Positions 18,432 through 27,897 of a DNA stretch of 64,000 bases are shown piece after piece. A program made the translations under genes and the position numbers. The notes beneath the pieces are model-generated. The model had not been told where the DNA came from. It ran no database searches and was given only the letters and a program-made list of their open reading frames with translations. Every line of letters begins with the position of its first letter. Positions within the stretch are counted from its first letter, which is position 1. Source of the stretch: Corynebacterium yudongzhengii (GTDB lineage: Bacteria > Actinomycetota > Actinomycetes > Mycobacteriales > Mycobacteriaceae); NCBI RefSeq assembly GCF_003065405.1, contig NZ_CP026947.1, positions 930,001 to 994,000 on the forward strand, given 5' to 3'.

Positions 18432-19529
18432 ATGTCTCAACCCGTGAAGTTGCAATTTACGCCCAACCGGCCGCAGATGCCGCCGAAGCATTTCGCTGAC
18501 CTCACCGCCCAGCAGCGTATCGACGCCCTCGCGGACCTTGGCCTGTCCAAATTCCGAGCTGACCAGATCGCGCGCCACTACTACGGCCGCTACGAGGCGG
18601 ATATTTCCACGATGACCGACCTGCCGGAGGCCAAGCGCCAGGAGGTCGCCGACGCGCTGTTCCCGGAGCTGATGAGCCCGCTGCGCACCCACGACACCGA
18701 CGACGGCGAGACGACCAAGTCGCTGTGGCGCCTCCACGACGGCACCCTGCTCGAATCGGTGCTCATGCGCTACCCGGAGCGCGCCACCCTATGCATCTCC
18801 TCCCAGGCTGGCTGCGGCATGAACTGCCCGTTCTGCGCCACCGGCCAGGGCGGGCTCGACCGCAACCTGACCACGGGGGAGATCGTCGACCAGGTGCGCG
18901 CGGCGGCAAAGATGCTTCACGACGAAGGCTCGCGCCTATCCAACATCGTCTTCATGGGCATGGGCGAACCGCTGGCGAACTACAAGCGCGTCGTCAGCGC
19001 GGTCCGCCAGATCACCGCCCCGGTACCGGAAGGCTTCGGCATCTCGCAGCGCAACGTGGTGGTCTCCACGGTCGGGCTGGCCCCGGCGATCCGCCGGCTT
19101 GCCGACGAAGACCTCTCCGTCACCCTCGCCGTCTCTCTGCACACCCCAGACGACGAACTGCGCGACACCCTCGTGCCGATCAACACCCGCTACTCGGTCG
19201 AGGAAGTCCTCGACGCCGCCCGCTACTACGCCGACCGCTCCGGCCGGCGCGTCTCCATCGAGTACGCCCTGATCCGCGACATCAACGACCACGACTTCCG
19301 CGCCGACATGCTGGGCCGCAAACTGCACCGCGCGCTCGGCTCGAAGGTGCACGTCAACCTCATTCCGCTGAACCCGACCCCGGGCTCGAAGTGGGACGCA
19401 TCGCCGAAGGAGCGCCAGGACGAGTTCGTCCGCCGCGTGCGCGCCCAGGGTGTTCCCTGTACCGTGCGCGATACCAAGGGGCAGGAGATCGCAGCTGCCT
19501 GCGGGCAGCTCGCCGCCGAAGAGAAGTAG
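18432..19529 (+). CDS. rlmN: 23S rRNA/tRNA adenine-C2 methyltransferase RlmN
   Basis: Radical-SAM enzyme methylating A2503 of 23S rRNA and A37 of some tRNAs. In the 365-aa product the cluster cysteines are C128, C132 and C135 (GCGMNCPFC). The mechanistic cysteine is in the C-terminal [17 protein letters not shown]. The methionine-rich [14 protein letters not shown] motif and [18 protein letters not shown] also fit. ATG 18432 was chosen because homology starts at MSQPVKLQF; the open frame upstream has no RlmN character. Confidence 0.95.
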   Translation: MSQPVKLQFTPNRPQMPPKHFADLTAQQRIDALADLGLSKFRADQIARHYYGRYEADISTMTDLPEAKRQEVADALFPELMSPLRTHDTDDGETTKSLWRLHDGTLLESVLMRYPERATLCISSQAGCGMNCPFCATGQGGLDRNLTTGEIVDQVRAAAKMLHDEGSRLSNIVFMGMGEPLANYKRVVSAVRQITAPVPEGFGISQRNVVVSTVGLAPAIRRLADEDLSVTLAVSLHTPDDELRDTLVPINTRYSVEEVLDAARYYADRSGRRVSIEYALIRDINDHDFRADMLGRKLHRALGSKVHVNLIPLNPTPGSKWDASPKERQDEFVRRVRAQGVPCTVRDTKGQEIAAACGQLAAEEK

Positions 19530-19577
19530 GTTGTGTGTGGGGTTGGGGGTTTGGGGTTGTTGCTCGTGTTCGCATGA

Positions 19578-19688
19578 AGCGCTATCGCTGGTCGAAATGA
19601 GCCACCCCTAAAGGAGTGCTCGTTTCGACCGCGCGAGACTCGTTTAGGGGCTCCTCCTTTCGACCAGGCGTGAGAAAGCGATATCGCT
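19578..19688. repeat. Nested palindromic element, copy 1
   Basis: Three inverted repeats are nested. The outer pair is AGCGCTATCGCT / AGCGATATCGCT, the middle pair CTGGTCGAAA / TTTCGACCAG, and the inner pair CCCCTAAA / TTTAGGGG. A copy with matching base changes follows at 19757. Related elements lie at about 3.8, 26.3 and 36.7 kb. This is a dispersed, REP/MITE-like family with no coding content. Confidence 0.8.
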
Positions 19689-19756
19689 GTATGTCACTAG
19701 GGTGCCATGCGCTCTGTGACCTGGTTTTCAGTCCGGTCCGCGTCGTGTTCGCATGT

Positions 19757-19867
19757 AGCGCTATCGCTGGCCGAAATGGGTCACCCCTAAAGGAGTGCTC
19801 GTTTCGACCGCGCGAGACTCGTTTAGGGGCCCCTCCTTTCGGCCAGGCGTGATAAAGCGATATCGCT
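19757..19867. repeat. Nested palindromic element, copy 2
   Basis: The same architecture and length (111 bp) as copy 1. In the middle arm the pair is CTGGCCGAAA / TTTCGGCCAG: both sides changed together (T to C and A to G), so pairing is kept. That compensatory change argues that the folded structure is under selection or that copies spread by a structure-dependent route. Confidence 0.8.
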
Positions 19868-19924
19868 ATATAGCCACGAGAGCCCCAAGCCCCGCGATCC
19901 ACCCAGCATCCGTACGCCCCAACG

Positions 19925-19964
19925 CAAAAACCCCGCCGACCGAAAACCGGCCAAGCGGGGCAAA
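19925..19964 (-). terminator. Terminator of the DUF2631 gene
   Basis: Read leftward, GCCCCGCTTGGCCGG pairs with CCGAC..GGCGGGG and ends in TTTTT. It lies about 50 nt past the DUF2631 stop. Confidence 0.7.
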
Positions 19965-20012
19965 ACAAAGCGGGGTAAAACCCGGGGGTACAAAGACCCA
20001 GAGCTCAAAAAC

Positions 20013-20495
20013 CTACTTCTCGAGGCTGCCGTCAACCTCGGTAGCAGCGGTAGCAGCGCCGGAGGACACCGCAGCGTTATTGCCGCTGCGCAGGTGGGCG
20101 ACGCGCGAGGGGTCGATGTTGAGGGAGCGCAGCTGGGAGTCAGTCAGCTCGGCGTACTGGCCAGAGAGGGTCTTCTGGTTGTAGACGTGGTCCGGCTCGA
20201 CGTGGCCTTCCGGCTTGTTGTGGCCGGTCAGGGTGCGGACCTGGCCGAGGCGCGGCTCGAAGGCGTGCAGGATCAGGCCGATGGCCACAACCGCCGCCAG
20301 GGAGATGAGCCAGATGGTCTCGACGTGGCCTTCGTGGTTACCGAAGTTGAACAGCAGGAGCACGGCGACGGAGATCCAGCCGGCGACCTGGACGGTGGTC
20401 CGGTTGAGCTCGCTGTAGCCCCACTTGGCGTGGGGGACGTCGCGGGTAGAGACACCGTTGTAGACCTCGTAGGTCTCGTTGTGGGATGCAGCCAC
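20013..20495 (-). CDS. DUF2631-type membrane protein
   Basis: A 160-aa protein whose first half (NETYEVYNGVSTRDVPHAKWGYSE) and two closely spaced membrane helices (VAGWISVAVLLLFNF and IWLISLAAVVAIGLILHAF) match what I recall of the actinobacterial DUF2631 family, which occurs beside dxr in mycobacteria. The C-terminal third is polar with LNIDPSRVAHLRSG. GTG 20495 has AAGGAGAG at good spacing, so this gene is leadered. Function unknown; divergent from dxr. Confidence 0.65.
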   Translation of the reverse strand: MAASHNETYEVYNGVSTRDVPHAKWGYSELNRTTVQVAGWISVAVLLLFNFGNHEGHVETIWLISLAAVVAIGLILHAFEPRLGQVRTLTGHNKPEGHVEPDHVYNQKTLSGQYAELTDSQLRSLNIDPSRVAHLRSGNNAAVSSGAATAATEVDGSLEK

Positions 20496-20655
20496 GTTCG
20501 CTCTCCTTAGAAATACCTGTAAGTGCCCGACAACCACCTGTGTGCCAGGTGGCCCGCCACTGCATATTTTCTCCCGTATATCTTTGCATACTTGGGCCCG
20601 CGGCGGGGACATCTACCCCCATACTACTGCGGCTTGACGCCACCGGCGTGGAACA

Positions 20656-21837
20656 ATGGTACGTGTGAATTCCCACAATCAGCCCCGTCGCATTCTGATT
20701 CTTGGTTCTACTGGTTCGATCGGCACGCAGGCCCTTGAGGTGATTGCTGAGCGCCCCGAGATGTTCGAGGTCGTCGGCATTGCCGCCGGCGGCTCGGATC
20801 CGGCCACGCTCATCGAGCAGGCCCGCCGCCTCCACCTCAGCGCCGACTGCGTCGCCGTCGCCGACCCCGAGGCCGCCCGCACGGTCGGCGACGCGCTGGG
20901 TGGGCGGGTGCGTCGAGAAGCGCACGAACTTGTCGACGACCTCGACGCCGACACCGTCCTCAACGCCCTGGTTGGCTCGATGGGTTTGCGCGCGACCGTC
21001 GCGACGCTTCAACGCGGCGTGACCCTGGCGCTGGCGAACAAGGAATCCCTGGTCGCCGGCGGTCGGCTCGTCACCGAGATGGCGGCGCCGGGCCAGATCG
21101 TGCCCGTCGATTCCGAGCATTCGGCTATGGCGCAGTGTCTGCGTGCCGGTCGGGAAGAAGAGGTCGACCGTTTCGTGCTCACCGCCTCCGGCGGGCCTTT
21201 CCGCGGCCGCAGCAGAGAGCAGATGGTTGATGTGACCCCGGAGGAAGCCGCCCAGCACCCGACGTGGTCGATGGGGCAAATGAACACGCTGAATTCGGCA
21301 ACGCTCATCAACAAAGGCCTCGAGCTCATCGAAGCCACCCTGCTTTTCGACGTCGCGCCCGAGCGCATCGACGTCACCGTCCACCCCCAATCCATCGTCC
21401 ACTCGATGGTCACCTTCGTCGACGGCGGCACCATCGCGCAGGCCTCGCCGCCGTCGATGAAACTCCCGATCGCCCACGCTCTCGCCTGGCCGCAGCGCGT
21501 GCCGGCGGCCCAGCCGGCCCTCGACTTCGCACAGGCGTCCACGTGGGAGTTCTTCCCGCTTGACGACGAAGCGTTCCCCGCCGTCCGGCTCGCCCGCGAG
21601 GTGGCGGCCGCCGGTGGGGCCTACCCGGCGGTCTACAACGCGGCGAACGAGGAGGCCGCGGCGGCGTTTTTGAAGCGCCGGATCGGGTTCGTGGAGATCG
21701 TCGATACGGTGGCTGACGTGCTGAGTTCTGCCTCCGAGTTCGCTGCGGTACCGTCGAGCATCGACGGCATTTGGGCGGTGGAGAAAGAGGCGCGCCGGCG
21801 GGCGAATGGGGCCGTCGATAAGCTCGCCCGCCGCTAG
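20656..21837 (+). CDS. dxr: 1-deoxy-D-xylulose 5-phosphate reductoisomerase
   Basis: Second step of the MEP isoprenoid pathway. The 393-aa protein shows the NADPH motif [14 protein letters not shown], the [11 protein letters not shown] block, the metal/substrate loop [48 protein letters not shown] and [14 protein letters not shown] 20656 or GTG 20665 may be the true start; no clear ribosome site precedes either. With rseP and ispG directly downstream it forms the conserved dxr-rseP-ispG cluster. Confidence 0.95.
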   Translation: MVRVNSHNQPRRILILGSTGSIGTQALEVIAERPEMFEVVGIAAGGSDPATLIEQARRLHLSADCVAVADPEAARTVGDALGGRVRREAHELVDDLDADTVLNALVGSMGLRATVATLQRGVTLALANKESLVAGGRLVTEMAAPGQIVPVDSEHSAMAQCLRAGREEEVDRFVLTASGGPFRGRSREQMVDVTPEEAAQHPTWSMGQMNTLNSATLINKGLELIEATLLFDVAPERIDVTVHPQSIVHSMVTFVDGGTIAQASPPSMKLPIAHALAWPQRVPAAQPALDFAQASTWEFFPLDDEAFPAVRLAREVAAAGGAYPAVYNAANEEAAAAFLKRRIGFVEIVDTVADVLSSASEFAAVPSSIDGIWAVEKEARRRANGAVDKLARR

Positions 21838-21857
21838 GGAAGGGAGGCCTACCCGCC

Positions 21858-23072
21858 GTGGCTATCTATCTGGCCGGAGTCCTGGCCTTCGCGGTTGGCA
21901 TCGCGATCACGATCGCCCTGCATGAGCTGGGGCATATGCTTTCTGCCCGGGTCTTTGGCATGCGGGTGCGCCGCTACTTCGTGGGCTTCGGCCCGAAGCT
22001 CGCCTCCGTGCGCAAGGGGCATACCGAATACGGCGTGGCCGCCGTGCCTTTCGGCGGGTTCTGCGAGATCGCGGGCATGACCGCCAACGACTATGTGACC
22101 GACGAGGAAGCCCCCTACGCCATGGTGAATAAGCCGTGGTGGCAGCGCGTCGCCGTGCTCTCCGGCGGGGTGGCGGTCAACATCCTGCTCGGCCTCAGCA
22201 TCATCTACTCGGTGGCGGTGGCCTCCGGGATTCCGAACCCCTACGCCGATCACACCGCGACCGTCGGCGAGGTGACCTGCACGTCGGATCAGAACCCGGA
22301 GACCGGGGAGCTCGAGCCGTGTGTCGGTACCGGCGCCGGCGGCGAGGCCGGCATTCGAGTCGGCGATCGCATCCTCGCCGTCGACGGCCAAGATATCGAG
22401 GACTTCCCCCAGCTGGCCGAGGAAGTCGCCGAGAAGCCGGGCGAGACCGTCGACTTCCGCGTCGAGCGCGGCGGCGAGATCTCCGAGGTGCCCGTCACCA
22501 TCGACGAGGTCACGCGGTATACCACCGGCGGCGAGCCCTTTGCGGCCGGTTCCGTCGGGCTGGTCAGCCAGCCCATCGAGGATGCGGTGCGCCAGTTCGG
22601 TCCCGTCGAGGCCGTCGGCGCCACCTTCGCGCTGACCGGCCAGATGCTGGAGGCGACCGTCGAGGGCGTGCTGAGCCTGCCGTCGAAAATCCCGGGGCTG
22701 ATCAACGCGGTGCTCGGCGGTCAGCGCGAGGAGGATTCGCCGATGAGCGTCGTCGGTGCCTCGATGATCGGCGGCGAGCTCGCCGAACGTTCCCTGTGGG
22801 ACGTGTTCTTCATGATGCTGGCGTCGCTGAACTTCTTCCTCGCCCTGTTCAACCTCGTGCCGCTGCCGCCTCTCGACGGCGGGCACATCGCCGTCGTGCT
22901 CTTCGAGAGGATCCGCGACTTCTTCCGCCGCCTCAACGGACGCGGGCCGGGCGGGCCAGTGAACTACGAAAAGCTCATGCCGATCACCTATGTCGCCGCC
23001 GCAGCGCTCATCTCTTTGGGTGGGTTGGTGCTCATCGCCGATGTGGTCAATCCCATCCGCCTGTTCGGCTAA
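21858..23072 (+). CDS. rseP: Site-2 intramembrane zinc protease (RseP/Rip1)
   Basis: Cleaves membrane-embedded substrates such as anti-sigma factors; in mycobacteria Rip1 controls cell-envelope regulons. The 404-aa protein carries the zinc motif HELGH (22-26) in the first helix, a single PDZ domain around residues 125-215 (GIRVGDRILAVDGQDIEDFPQ) and the second catalytic motif LDGGH (339-343) in a hydrophobic stretch. GTG 21858 has GGGAGG upstream. It lies between two MEP pathway genes, a conserved actinobacterial arrangement. Confidence 0.94.
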   Translation: MAIYLAGVLAFAVGIAITIALHELGHMLSARVFGMRVRRYFVGFGPKLASVRKGHTEYGVAAVPFGGFCEIAGMTANDYVTDEEAPYAMVNKPWWQRVAVLSGGVAVNILLGLSIIYSVAVASGIPNPYADHTATVGEVTCTSDQNPETGELEPCVGTGAGGEAGIRVGDRILAVDGQDIEDFPQLAEEVAEKPGETVDFRVERGGEISEVPVTIDEVTRYTTGGEPFAAGSVGLVSQPIEDAVRQFGPVEAVGATFALTGQMLEATVEGVLSLPSKIPGLINAVLGGQREEDSPMSVVGASMIGGELAERSLWDVFFMMLASLNFFLALFNLVPLPPLDGGHIAVVLFERIRDFFRRLNGRGPGGPVNYEKLMPITYVAAAALISLGGLVLIADVVNPIRLFG

Positions 23073-23155
23073 AGGCGCGCCTGGGAGAAAGCTTCTGTGG
23101 TGCTAGGGTAGGTCAAAGACACCGCCTACCAGCATGTGCGTTCAAGGAGTAGTGA

Positions 23156-24325
23156 ATGTCGACCAATATCGGTCTCGGAATCCCTAGCGGTCCGCCCCCG
23201 ACGCTTGCGAAGCGCCGCAAGACCCGCCAGCTGCAGGTCGGAAGCGTGGGCGTCGGCTCTGACCACCAGGTGTCCGTACAGTCCATGACCAACACCAAGA
23301 CCCACGACATCAACTCCACCCTGCAGCAGATCGCGCAGCTGACCACCGCGGGATGCGATATCGTGCGCGTCGCCGTGCCGAAGCCGATCGACGCGGAGGC
23401 GCTGCCGGCGATCGCGAAGAAGTCGCCGATCCCGGTGATCGCGGACATCCACTTCCAGCCGAAGTACATCTTCGCGGCTATCGACGCCGGGTGCGCCGCC
23501 GTGCGCGTGAACCCGGGCAACATCCGCGAGTTCGACGGCCGCGTCAAGGAGGTCGCCCAGGCCGCCGGGGATGCCGGCATCCCGATCCGCATCGGCGTCA
23601 ACGGTGGCTCGCTGGATAAGCGCTTCTTGGAGAAGTACAACGGCCGCGCCACCCCGGAAGCGCTCGTCGAGTCCGCGCTGTGGGAGGCCTCCCTCTTCGA
23701 GGAGCACGGCTTCGGCGACATCGCCATCTCGGTCAAGCACTCCGACCCCGTGCTGATGACCCAGGCCTACCGCCAGCTCGCCGAGCAGTGCGACTACCCG
23801 CTGCATCTCGGCGTCACCGAGGCGGGCCCGAAATTCGCCGGCACCGTGAAGTCCTCCGTCGCCTTCGGCGCCCTGCTCTCCGAGGGCATCGGCGACACCA
23901 TCCGCGTGTCTCTCTCGGCCGACCCAGTGGAGGAGATCAAGGTCGGCGACCAGATCCTGCAGGCGCTCAACCTGCGCGAACGCGGTTTTGAGATCGTCTC
24001 CTGCCCGTCGTGCGGCCGCGCGCAGGTCGACGTCTACAAGCTTGCCGACGAAGTCACCGCCGCCTTTGAAGGCTTCGACGTGCCGTTGCGCGTCGCGGTG
24101 ATGGGCTGCGTCGTCAACGGACCAGGTGAGGCCAGCGACGCTGACCTCGGTGTCGCTTCCGGCAACGGCAAGGGCCAGATCTTCGTCAAGGGCGAGGTCA
24201 TCAAGACCGTGCCGGAGTCCAAGATCGTGGAAACGCTGATCGAGGAAGCCGAGCGCATCGCCGAGGAAGAAGGCCTCGAGTCCATGGAGGGCGAAGGCAA
24301 GACCGAGGTCAAGATCACGCAGTAG
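23156..24325 (+). CDS. ispG: 4-hydroxy-3-methylbut-2-enyl diphosphate synthase
   Basis: [4Fe-4S] enzyme of the MEP pathway (GcpE). The 389-aa protein contains [19 protein letters not shown], the TIM-barrel RVAVPK and [12 protein letters not shown] strands, and the cluster ligands in SCPSCGR and [16 protein letters not shown] precedes ATG 23156. Third gene of dxr-rseP-ispG. Confidence 0.96.
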   Translation: MSTNIGLGIPSGPPPTLAKRRKTRQLQVGSVGVGSDHQVSVQSMTNTKTHDINSTLQQIAQLTTAGCDIVRVAVPKPIDAEALPAIAKKSPIPVIADIHFQPKYIFAAIDAGCAAVRVNPGNIREFDGRVKEVAQAAGDAGIPIRIGVNGGSLDKRFLEKYNGRATPEALVESALWEASLFEEHGFGDIAISVKHSDPVLMTQAYRQLAEQCDYPLHLGVTEAGPKFAGTVKSSVAFGALLSEGIGDTIRVSLSADPVEEIKVGDQILQALNLRERGFEIVSCPSCGRAQVDVYKLADEVTAAFEGFDVPLRVAVMGCVVNGPGEASDADLGVASGNGKGQIFVKGEVIKTVPESKIVETLIEEAERIAEEEGLESMEGEGKTEVKITQ

Positions 24326-24407
24326 CAGACGCCGGCGGATAATCAAGCCCTAAGGCTGGACTATTCGGATCTGGGCGCGTGTTGGGTCTCACACGTGGAC
24401 ACCCGCC

Positions 24408-24413
24408 TACAGT
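24408..24413 (+). promoter_or_regulatory. Leaderless-type -10 box of the PBP gene
   Basis: TACAGT ends 7 nt before ATG 24421, so transcription should begin at the start codon. No convincing -35 hexamer at 17 bp was seen. Confidence 0.5.
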
Positions 24414-24420
24414 GCTGGAC

Positions 24421-26277
24421 ATGAAAAGGCTGATGGCACTGGCGATGCTGCTGGCCGTCGTGTGCGCCGGCACGCTCGTCGCGTGCACGCCGCGTCCCGC
24501 CAGCGCTGAGCCGGTCGCCGAATCTTTCCTAGAAGCCCTCACCACGGGAGCCATTGGCGAGTTGCTCGAGATCGTCGATCGCCCCGATGAGGCTGAAGAA
24601 GCCATCGTGCGCACCCGCGAGGGTCTGCAGGTCGAGCAGGCATCTTTCCGAGACCTCACCATCACCCACAACGGCGATCAAGCCAGCGCCAATTACACCT
24701 TGAGTTGGCAGCTGCCCCGCGAACGCGTCCTCGAGTACCCGGCGTCGCTGCTTTTGACCAAGACGCAAGACGAATGGACAGTGCGCTGGCAACCGAGCCT
24801 TTTGCACCCAGAGCTCGGTACCGGGCAGCACCTAGAGCTGCGGACCACTGAACCCGAGCCCGCCTCGATCGTCTCCTCCGACGGCGTGGCGCTCATGAGC
24901 CCGGGCACGGTGGGGCGGGTGCTCGTCGATACCAACGACGCCGACGATCCGCGCGCCACCGCCGCAACCATCACCTCTGCTCTGAATGCCGTGGATATCG
25001 ACACCCCCGATAACCTCGCCCGCGACCTCGCCGAAGCCAGCGGTACGTACTCCGTGACCACCGTGCCGGACGGTGCGATCGAGCCGCTTGAGCGCGCGCT
25101 AGCCGATACCCCCGGCGTGCGCATCAACGAAGAAGCCGCCATGGTCGCCGATGACCCCGGCTTCGCCCCGGACACCTTGGCGCGGGTGGGCGAGATCGTC
25201 GGCAAGCGTTTGATCGGTGAGCCGGGCTGGAGCGTCGACATCGTCAACGAGCACGGCGCCTCCTATGAATCGGTCCAAGATGAACCGCCCGCGCCCGCCC
25301 CGGCGGTGGAAATCAGCCTGGACTACGACGTCCAGCGCGCCGCCGAGCGCTCGCTGGGAAACCTCGCCGGGAGGCAGGCGGTGATCGTGGCGATGAAGCC
25401 GTCGACGGGCCAGGTGCTCGCCGTCACCCAAACCGAAGACGCCGACGCTCAAGGCAACATCGGGTTGACCGGCCAATACCCGCCGGGCTCGACGTTCAAG
25501 ATCCTCACCGCCGCGGCCGCCGTCGACCGCTTGGGCCTGGCGCCGGGATCGATCGTCGGCTGCCCGGGATCCCAGGACATCTACGGGCGCATCGTGGTCA
25601 ACTACAACCAGTTCTCGCTGGGTAGCGTGCCTTTGGAACGCGCCTTCGCGCAGTCGTGCAACACCACCTTCGCCGACCTGTCGACCCAGCTCGCCCCCGG
25701 CGAACTCGAGGAAACCTCGCTCGAGTTCGGCCTCGGCATCGACTACGACATCCCCGGCCTCACCACCGCCACCGGCTCCGTCCCGCATGGCGACGAACCC
25801 CTCGAACGCACCGAGGCCGGCTACGGGCAGGGCCACACGCTCGCCAGCCCGCTCGGCATGGCGCTGGTCTCGGCGACGGCGGCCGCCGGCACACGGCCCA
25901 CACCCACGCTTATCGACGGCGAACCAACCACCTCCGATCACCACCCTCCAAACCCGAACCCCGAGGTCATCGCCGCGGTCCAGCAGATGATGCGCTCGGT
26001 GGTCACCTCCGGTACTGCCGCCGGCATGTCCGCGCAGGGAGAGATCCACGGCAAGACCGGGGAAGCCGAATACGACGGCGGCTCGCACTCCTGGTTCACC
26101 GGCTACCGCGATGACCTAGCGTTCGCGACACTCGTCGTCGGTGGCGCCGGCTCCGAACTGGCTGTTCAGGCCACCGACCAGTTCCTGCGCACCCTCGACG
26201 AGCTGCGTTCCGGCGGGGATGTGGAGGCGGATGCGGCTGGGGCTGCTGATGCGGCTGTGGCTGCTGCGGGGGAGTAG
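24421..26277 (+). CDS. Lipoprotein class B penicillin-binding protein
   Basis: A 618-aa transpeptidase attached to the membrane by lipid. The lipobox LVAC gives C22 as the modified residue. An NTF2-like (MecA_N-type) domain spans about 28-140, a dimerisation region follows, and the transpeptidase domain runs from about 300. Active-site motifs are all visible: S357-x-x-K360 (GSTFK), S412-C-N414 and K545-T-G547. It should cross-link peptidoglycan. The C-terminal 20 residues are Ala-rich and low in complexity. It follows ispG but has its own promoter. Confidence 0.9.
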   Translation: MKRLMALAMLLAVVCAGTLVACTPRPASAEPVAESFLEALTTGAIGELLEIVDRPDEAEEAIVRTREGLQVEQASFRDLTITHNGDQASANYTLSWQLPRERVLEYPASLLLTKTQDEWTVRWQPSLLHPELGTGQHLELRTTEPEPASIVSSDGVALMSPGTVGRVLVDTNDADDPRATAATITSALNAVDIDTPDNLARDLAEASGTYSVTTVPDGAIEPLERALADTPGVRINEEAAMVADDPGFAPDTLARVGEIVGKRLIGEPGWSVDIVNEHGASYESVQDEPPAPAPAVEISLDYDVQRAAERSLGNLAGRQAVIVAMKPSTGQVLAVTQTEDADAQGNIGLTGQYPPGSTFKILTAAAAVDRLGLAPGSIVGCPGSQDIYGRIVVNYNQFSLGSVPLERAFAQSCNTTFADLSTQLAPGELEETSLEFGLGIDYDIPGLTTATGSVPHGDEPLERTEAGYGQGHTLASPLGMALVSATAAAGTRPTPTLIDGEPTTSDHHPPNPNPEVIAAVQQMMRSVVTSGTAAGMSAQGEIHGKTGEAEYDGGSHSWFTGYRDDLAFATLVVGGAGSELAVQATDQFLRTLDELRSGGDVEADAAGAADAAVAAAGE

Positions 26278-26318
26278 GGGGCTTGCTTTGGCTCTGGCGG
26301 TGTGTTGGGGCTTATGTT

Positions 26319-26912
26319 GCGCTAGCGCTGGTCGAAATGAGTAGCCCCTAAAGCAGTCTCGCGAGGTCGAAAGGACCCTCGTTTCCGGACTCCTTTCGTC
26401 ATGGTGAATTCGACCAGCGTTAAAGCGCTATGGGTGCTTGGCCGGCCTGCTCATGCAGTGCCGGTACTTGCCTCCCTCTTCAGTCTCGTTCGTCTCACGA
26501 GTCCCGTGTTTAACGATATAGGGCTCTGCGGCGGTATCTGTGACTCCAGCGCTCATGTGGCGCTAGCGCTGGTCGAAATGAGTAGCCCCTAAAGCAGTCT
26601 CGCGAGGTCGAAAGGACCCTCGTTTCCGGACTCCTTTCGTCATGGTGAATTCGACCAGCGTTAAAGCGCTATGGGTGCTTGGCCGGCCTGCTCATGCAGT
26701 GCCGGTACTTGCCTCCCTCTTCAGTCTCGTTCGTCTCACGAGTCCCGTGTTTAACGATATAGGGCTCTGCGGCGGTATCTGTGACTCCAGCGCTCATGTG
26801 GCGCTAGCGCTGGTCGAAATGAGTGGCCCCTAAAACAGTCTCGCGAGGTCGAAAGGGCCCTCGTTTCCGGACTCCTTTCGTCATGGTGAATTCGACCAGC
26901 GATAAAGCACTA
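26319..26912. repeat. 241-bp tandem repeat (2.5 copies) containing palindromic elements
   Basis: Units begin at 26319, 26560 and 26801 with GCGCTAGCGCTGGTCGAAA. The first two full units look identical apart from the junction with flanking DNA. The third ends at 26912 with a few changes (AAACAG for AAAGCAG, GGGCCC for GGACCC). Each unit starts with a palindromic element (GGTCGAA / TTCGACC arms, inner CGAAAGGA / TCCTTTCG), followed by a non-palindromic spacer. Short open frames of about 63 codons occur in the repeats but show no ribosome site or known domain, so they were not called as genes. Confidence 0.85.
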
Positions 26913-27025
26913 TGAACCCCCAGCCACCCCACCAGTACAGGACCGCAATCCAGCCGCCTCTTCAGCCCCACCCCAAACCGCCCCAAACCCGCACACCACG
27001 ACCCCCCAGGGATACGATGGCGTTC

Positions 27026-27889
27026 ATGACTCGTGCGAAACTAACTCCAGGAAAACCCATCCCCGCGCCGCCGGTGCCGGATTCGATTCCGCGTCCGGAG
27101 TATGCGTGGAAGGATTCGGTGCAGGAAAACGTGGGTGAGCCGCACGTGCAGACGCCCGAGACCATCGAGGCCATGCGGGAGGCCGGAAAGATCGCCGCGA
27201 ATGCTTTAGCCGCCGCCGGCGCCGCCGTCGCTCCTGGCAAGACCACGGATGAGATCGACCGGATCGCCCACGAGTACCTGCTCGATCACGGCGCGTACCC
27301 GTCGACGCTCGGCTACCGCGGCTATACGCGCAGCACCTGTGTGTCGCTCAATGAGATTGTCTGCCACGGCATTCCGGATTCGACGGTGATCGAGGACGGG
27401 GACATCGTCAATATCGATGTCACGGCGTTCAAGAATGGCGTGCATGGTGATACCAACGCGACGTTCCTTGCCGGTGACGTCAGCGAGGAGCACCGGCTGC
27501 TGGTGGAGCGCACTCGCAACGCCACGATGCGCGGCATCAAGGCCGCGAAGCCGGGCCGGGAGATCAACGTGATTGGCCGCGTGATCGAGGCGTATGCGAA
27601 GCGTTTCGGTTATAACGTCGTCACGGATTTCACTGGTCACGGTGTCGGCCCGACGTTCCACAACGGTCTCGTGGTCCTGCACTACGATTCCGAGACCTAC
27701 CGCGACGTGCTCGTTCCGGGCATGACGCTGACGGTGGAGCCGATGATCAACCTGGGTGCCTTGGACTACGACATCTGGGACGATGGCTGGACCGTGCAGA
27801 ACCGGGACGGCAAGTTCACCGCCCAGTTCGAGCACACCATCGTCATCACCGAAGACGGCAACGAAATCCTGACGCTCCCGGACGCCTAA
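27026..27889 (+). CDS. map: Methionine aminopeptidase
   Basis: Removes N-terminal methionine from nascent proteins. The 287-aa type I enzyme has an N-terminal extension with a proline-rich linker ([14 protein letters not shown]) as in actinobacterial MetAPs. Metal ligands are visible in [10 protein letters not shown] and HGDTNATF (two Asp), DFTGHGVG (His), TVEPM (Glu) and AQFEHTIV (Glu). ATG 27026 is preferred because TACGAT (27013-27018) ends 7 nt before it; ATG 27017, with AGGGA upstream, would add MAF. It converges on mtr. Confidence 0.93.
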   Translation: MTRAKLTPGKPIPAPPVPDSIPRPEYAWKDSVQENVGEPHVQTPETIEAMREAGKIAANALAAAGAAVAPGKTTDEIDRIAHEYLLDHGAYPSTLGYRGYTRSTCVSLNEIVCHGIPDSTVIEDGDIVNIDVTAFKNGVHGDTNATFLAGDVSEEHRLLVERTRNATMRGIKAAKPGREINVIGRVIEAYAKRFGYNVVTDFTGHGVGPTFHNGLVVLHYDSETYRDVLVPGMTLTVEPMINLGALDYDIWDDGWTVQNRDGKFTAQFEHTIVITEDGNEILTLPDA

Positions 27890-27897
27890 ACAACGAC

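Larger units (their letters stand above)
19530..20012. other. Intergenic region with palindromic elements
   Basis: No gene. The stretch holds two copies of a long nested palindromic element and a terminator facing left for the DUF2631 gene; open frames through it are products of the palindromes. Confidence 0.75.

Noticed and set aside
19616-20184. Small plus-strand frames between rlmN and the DUF2631 gene
   Set aside because: They read through palindromic repeats and a terminator; the repeated peptide LVSTARDSFRG arises from the repeat itself.
26401-26833. Two near-identical 63-codon frames as a duplicated small gene
   Set aside because: They come from the tandem repeat, overlap the palindromic arms, lack a ribosome site and show no codon-level constraint.
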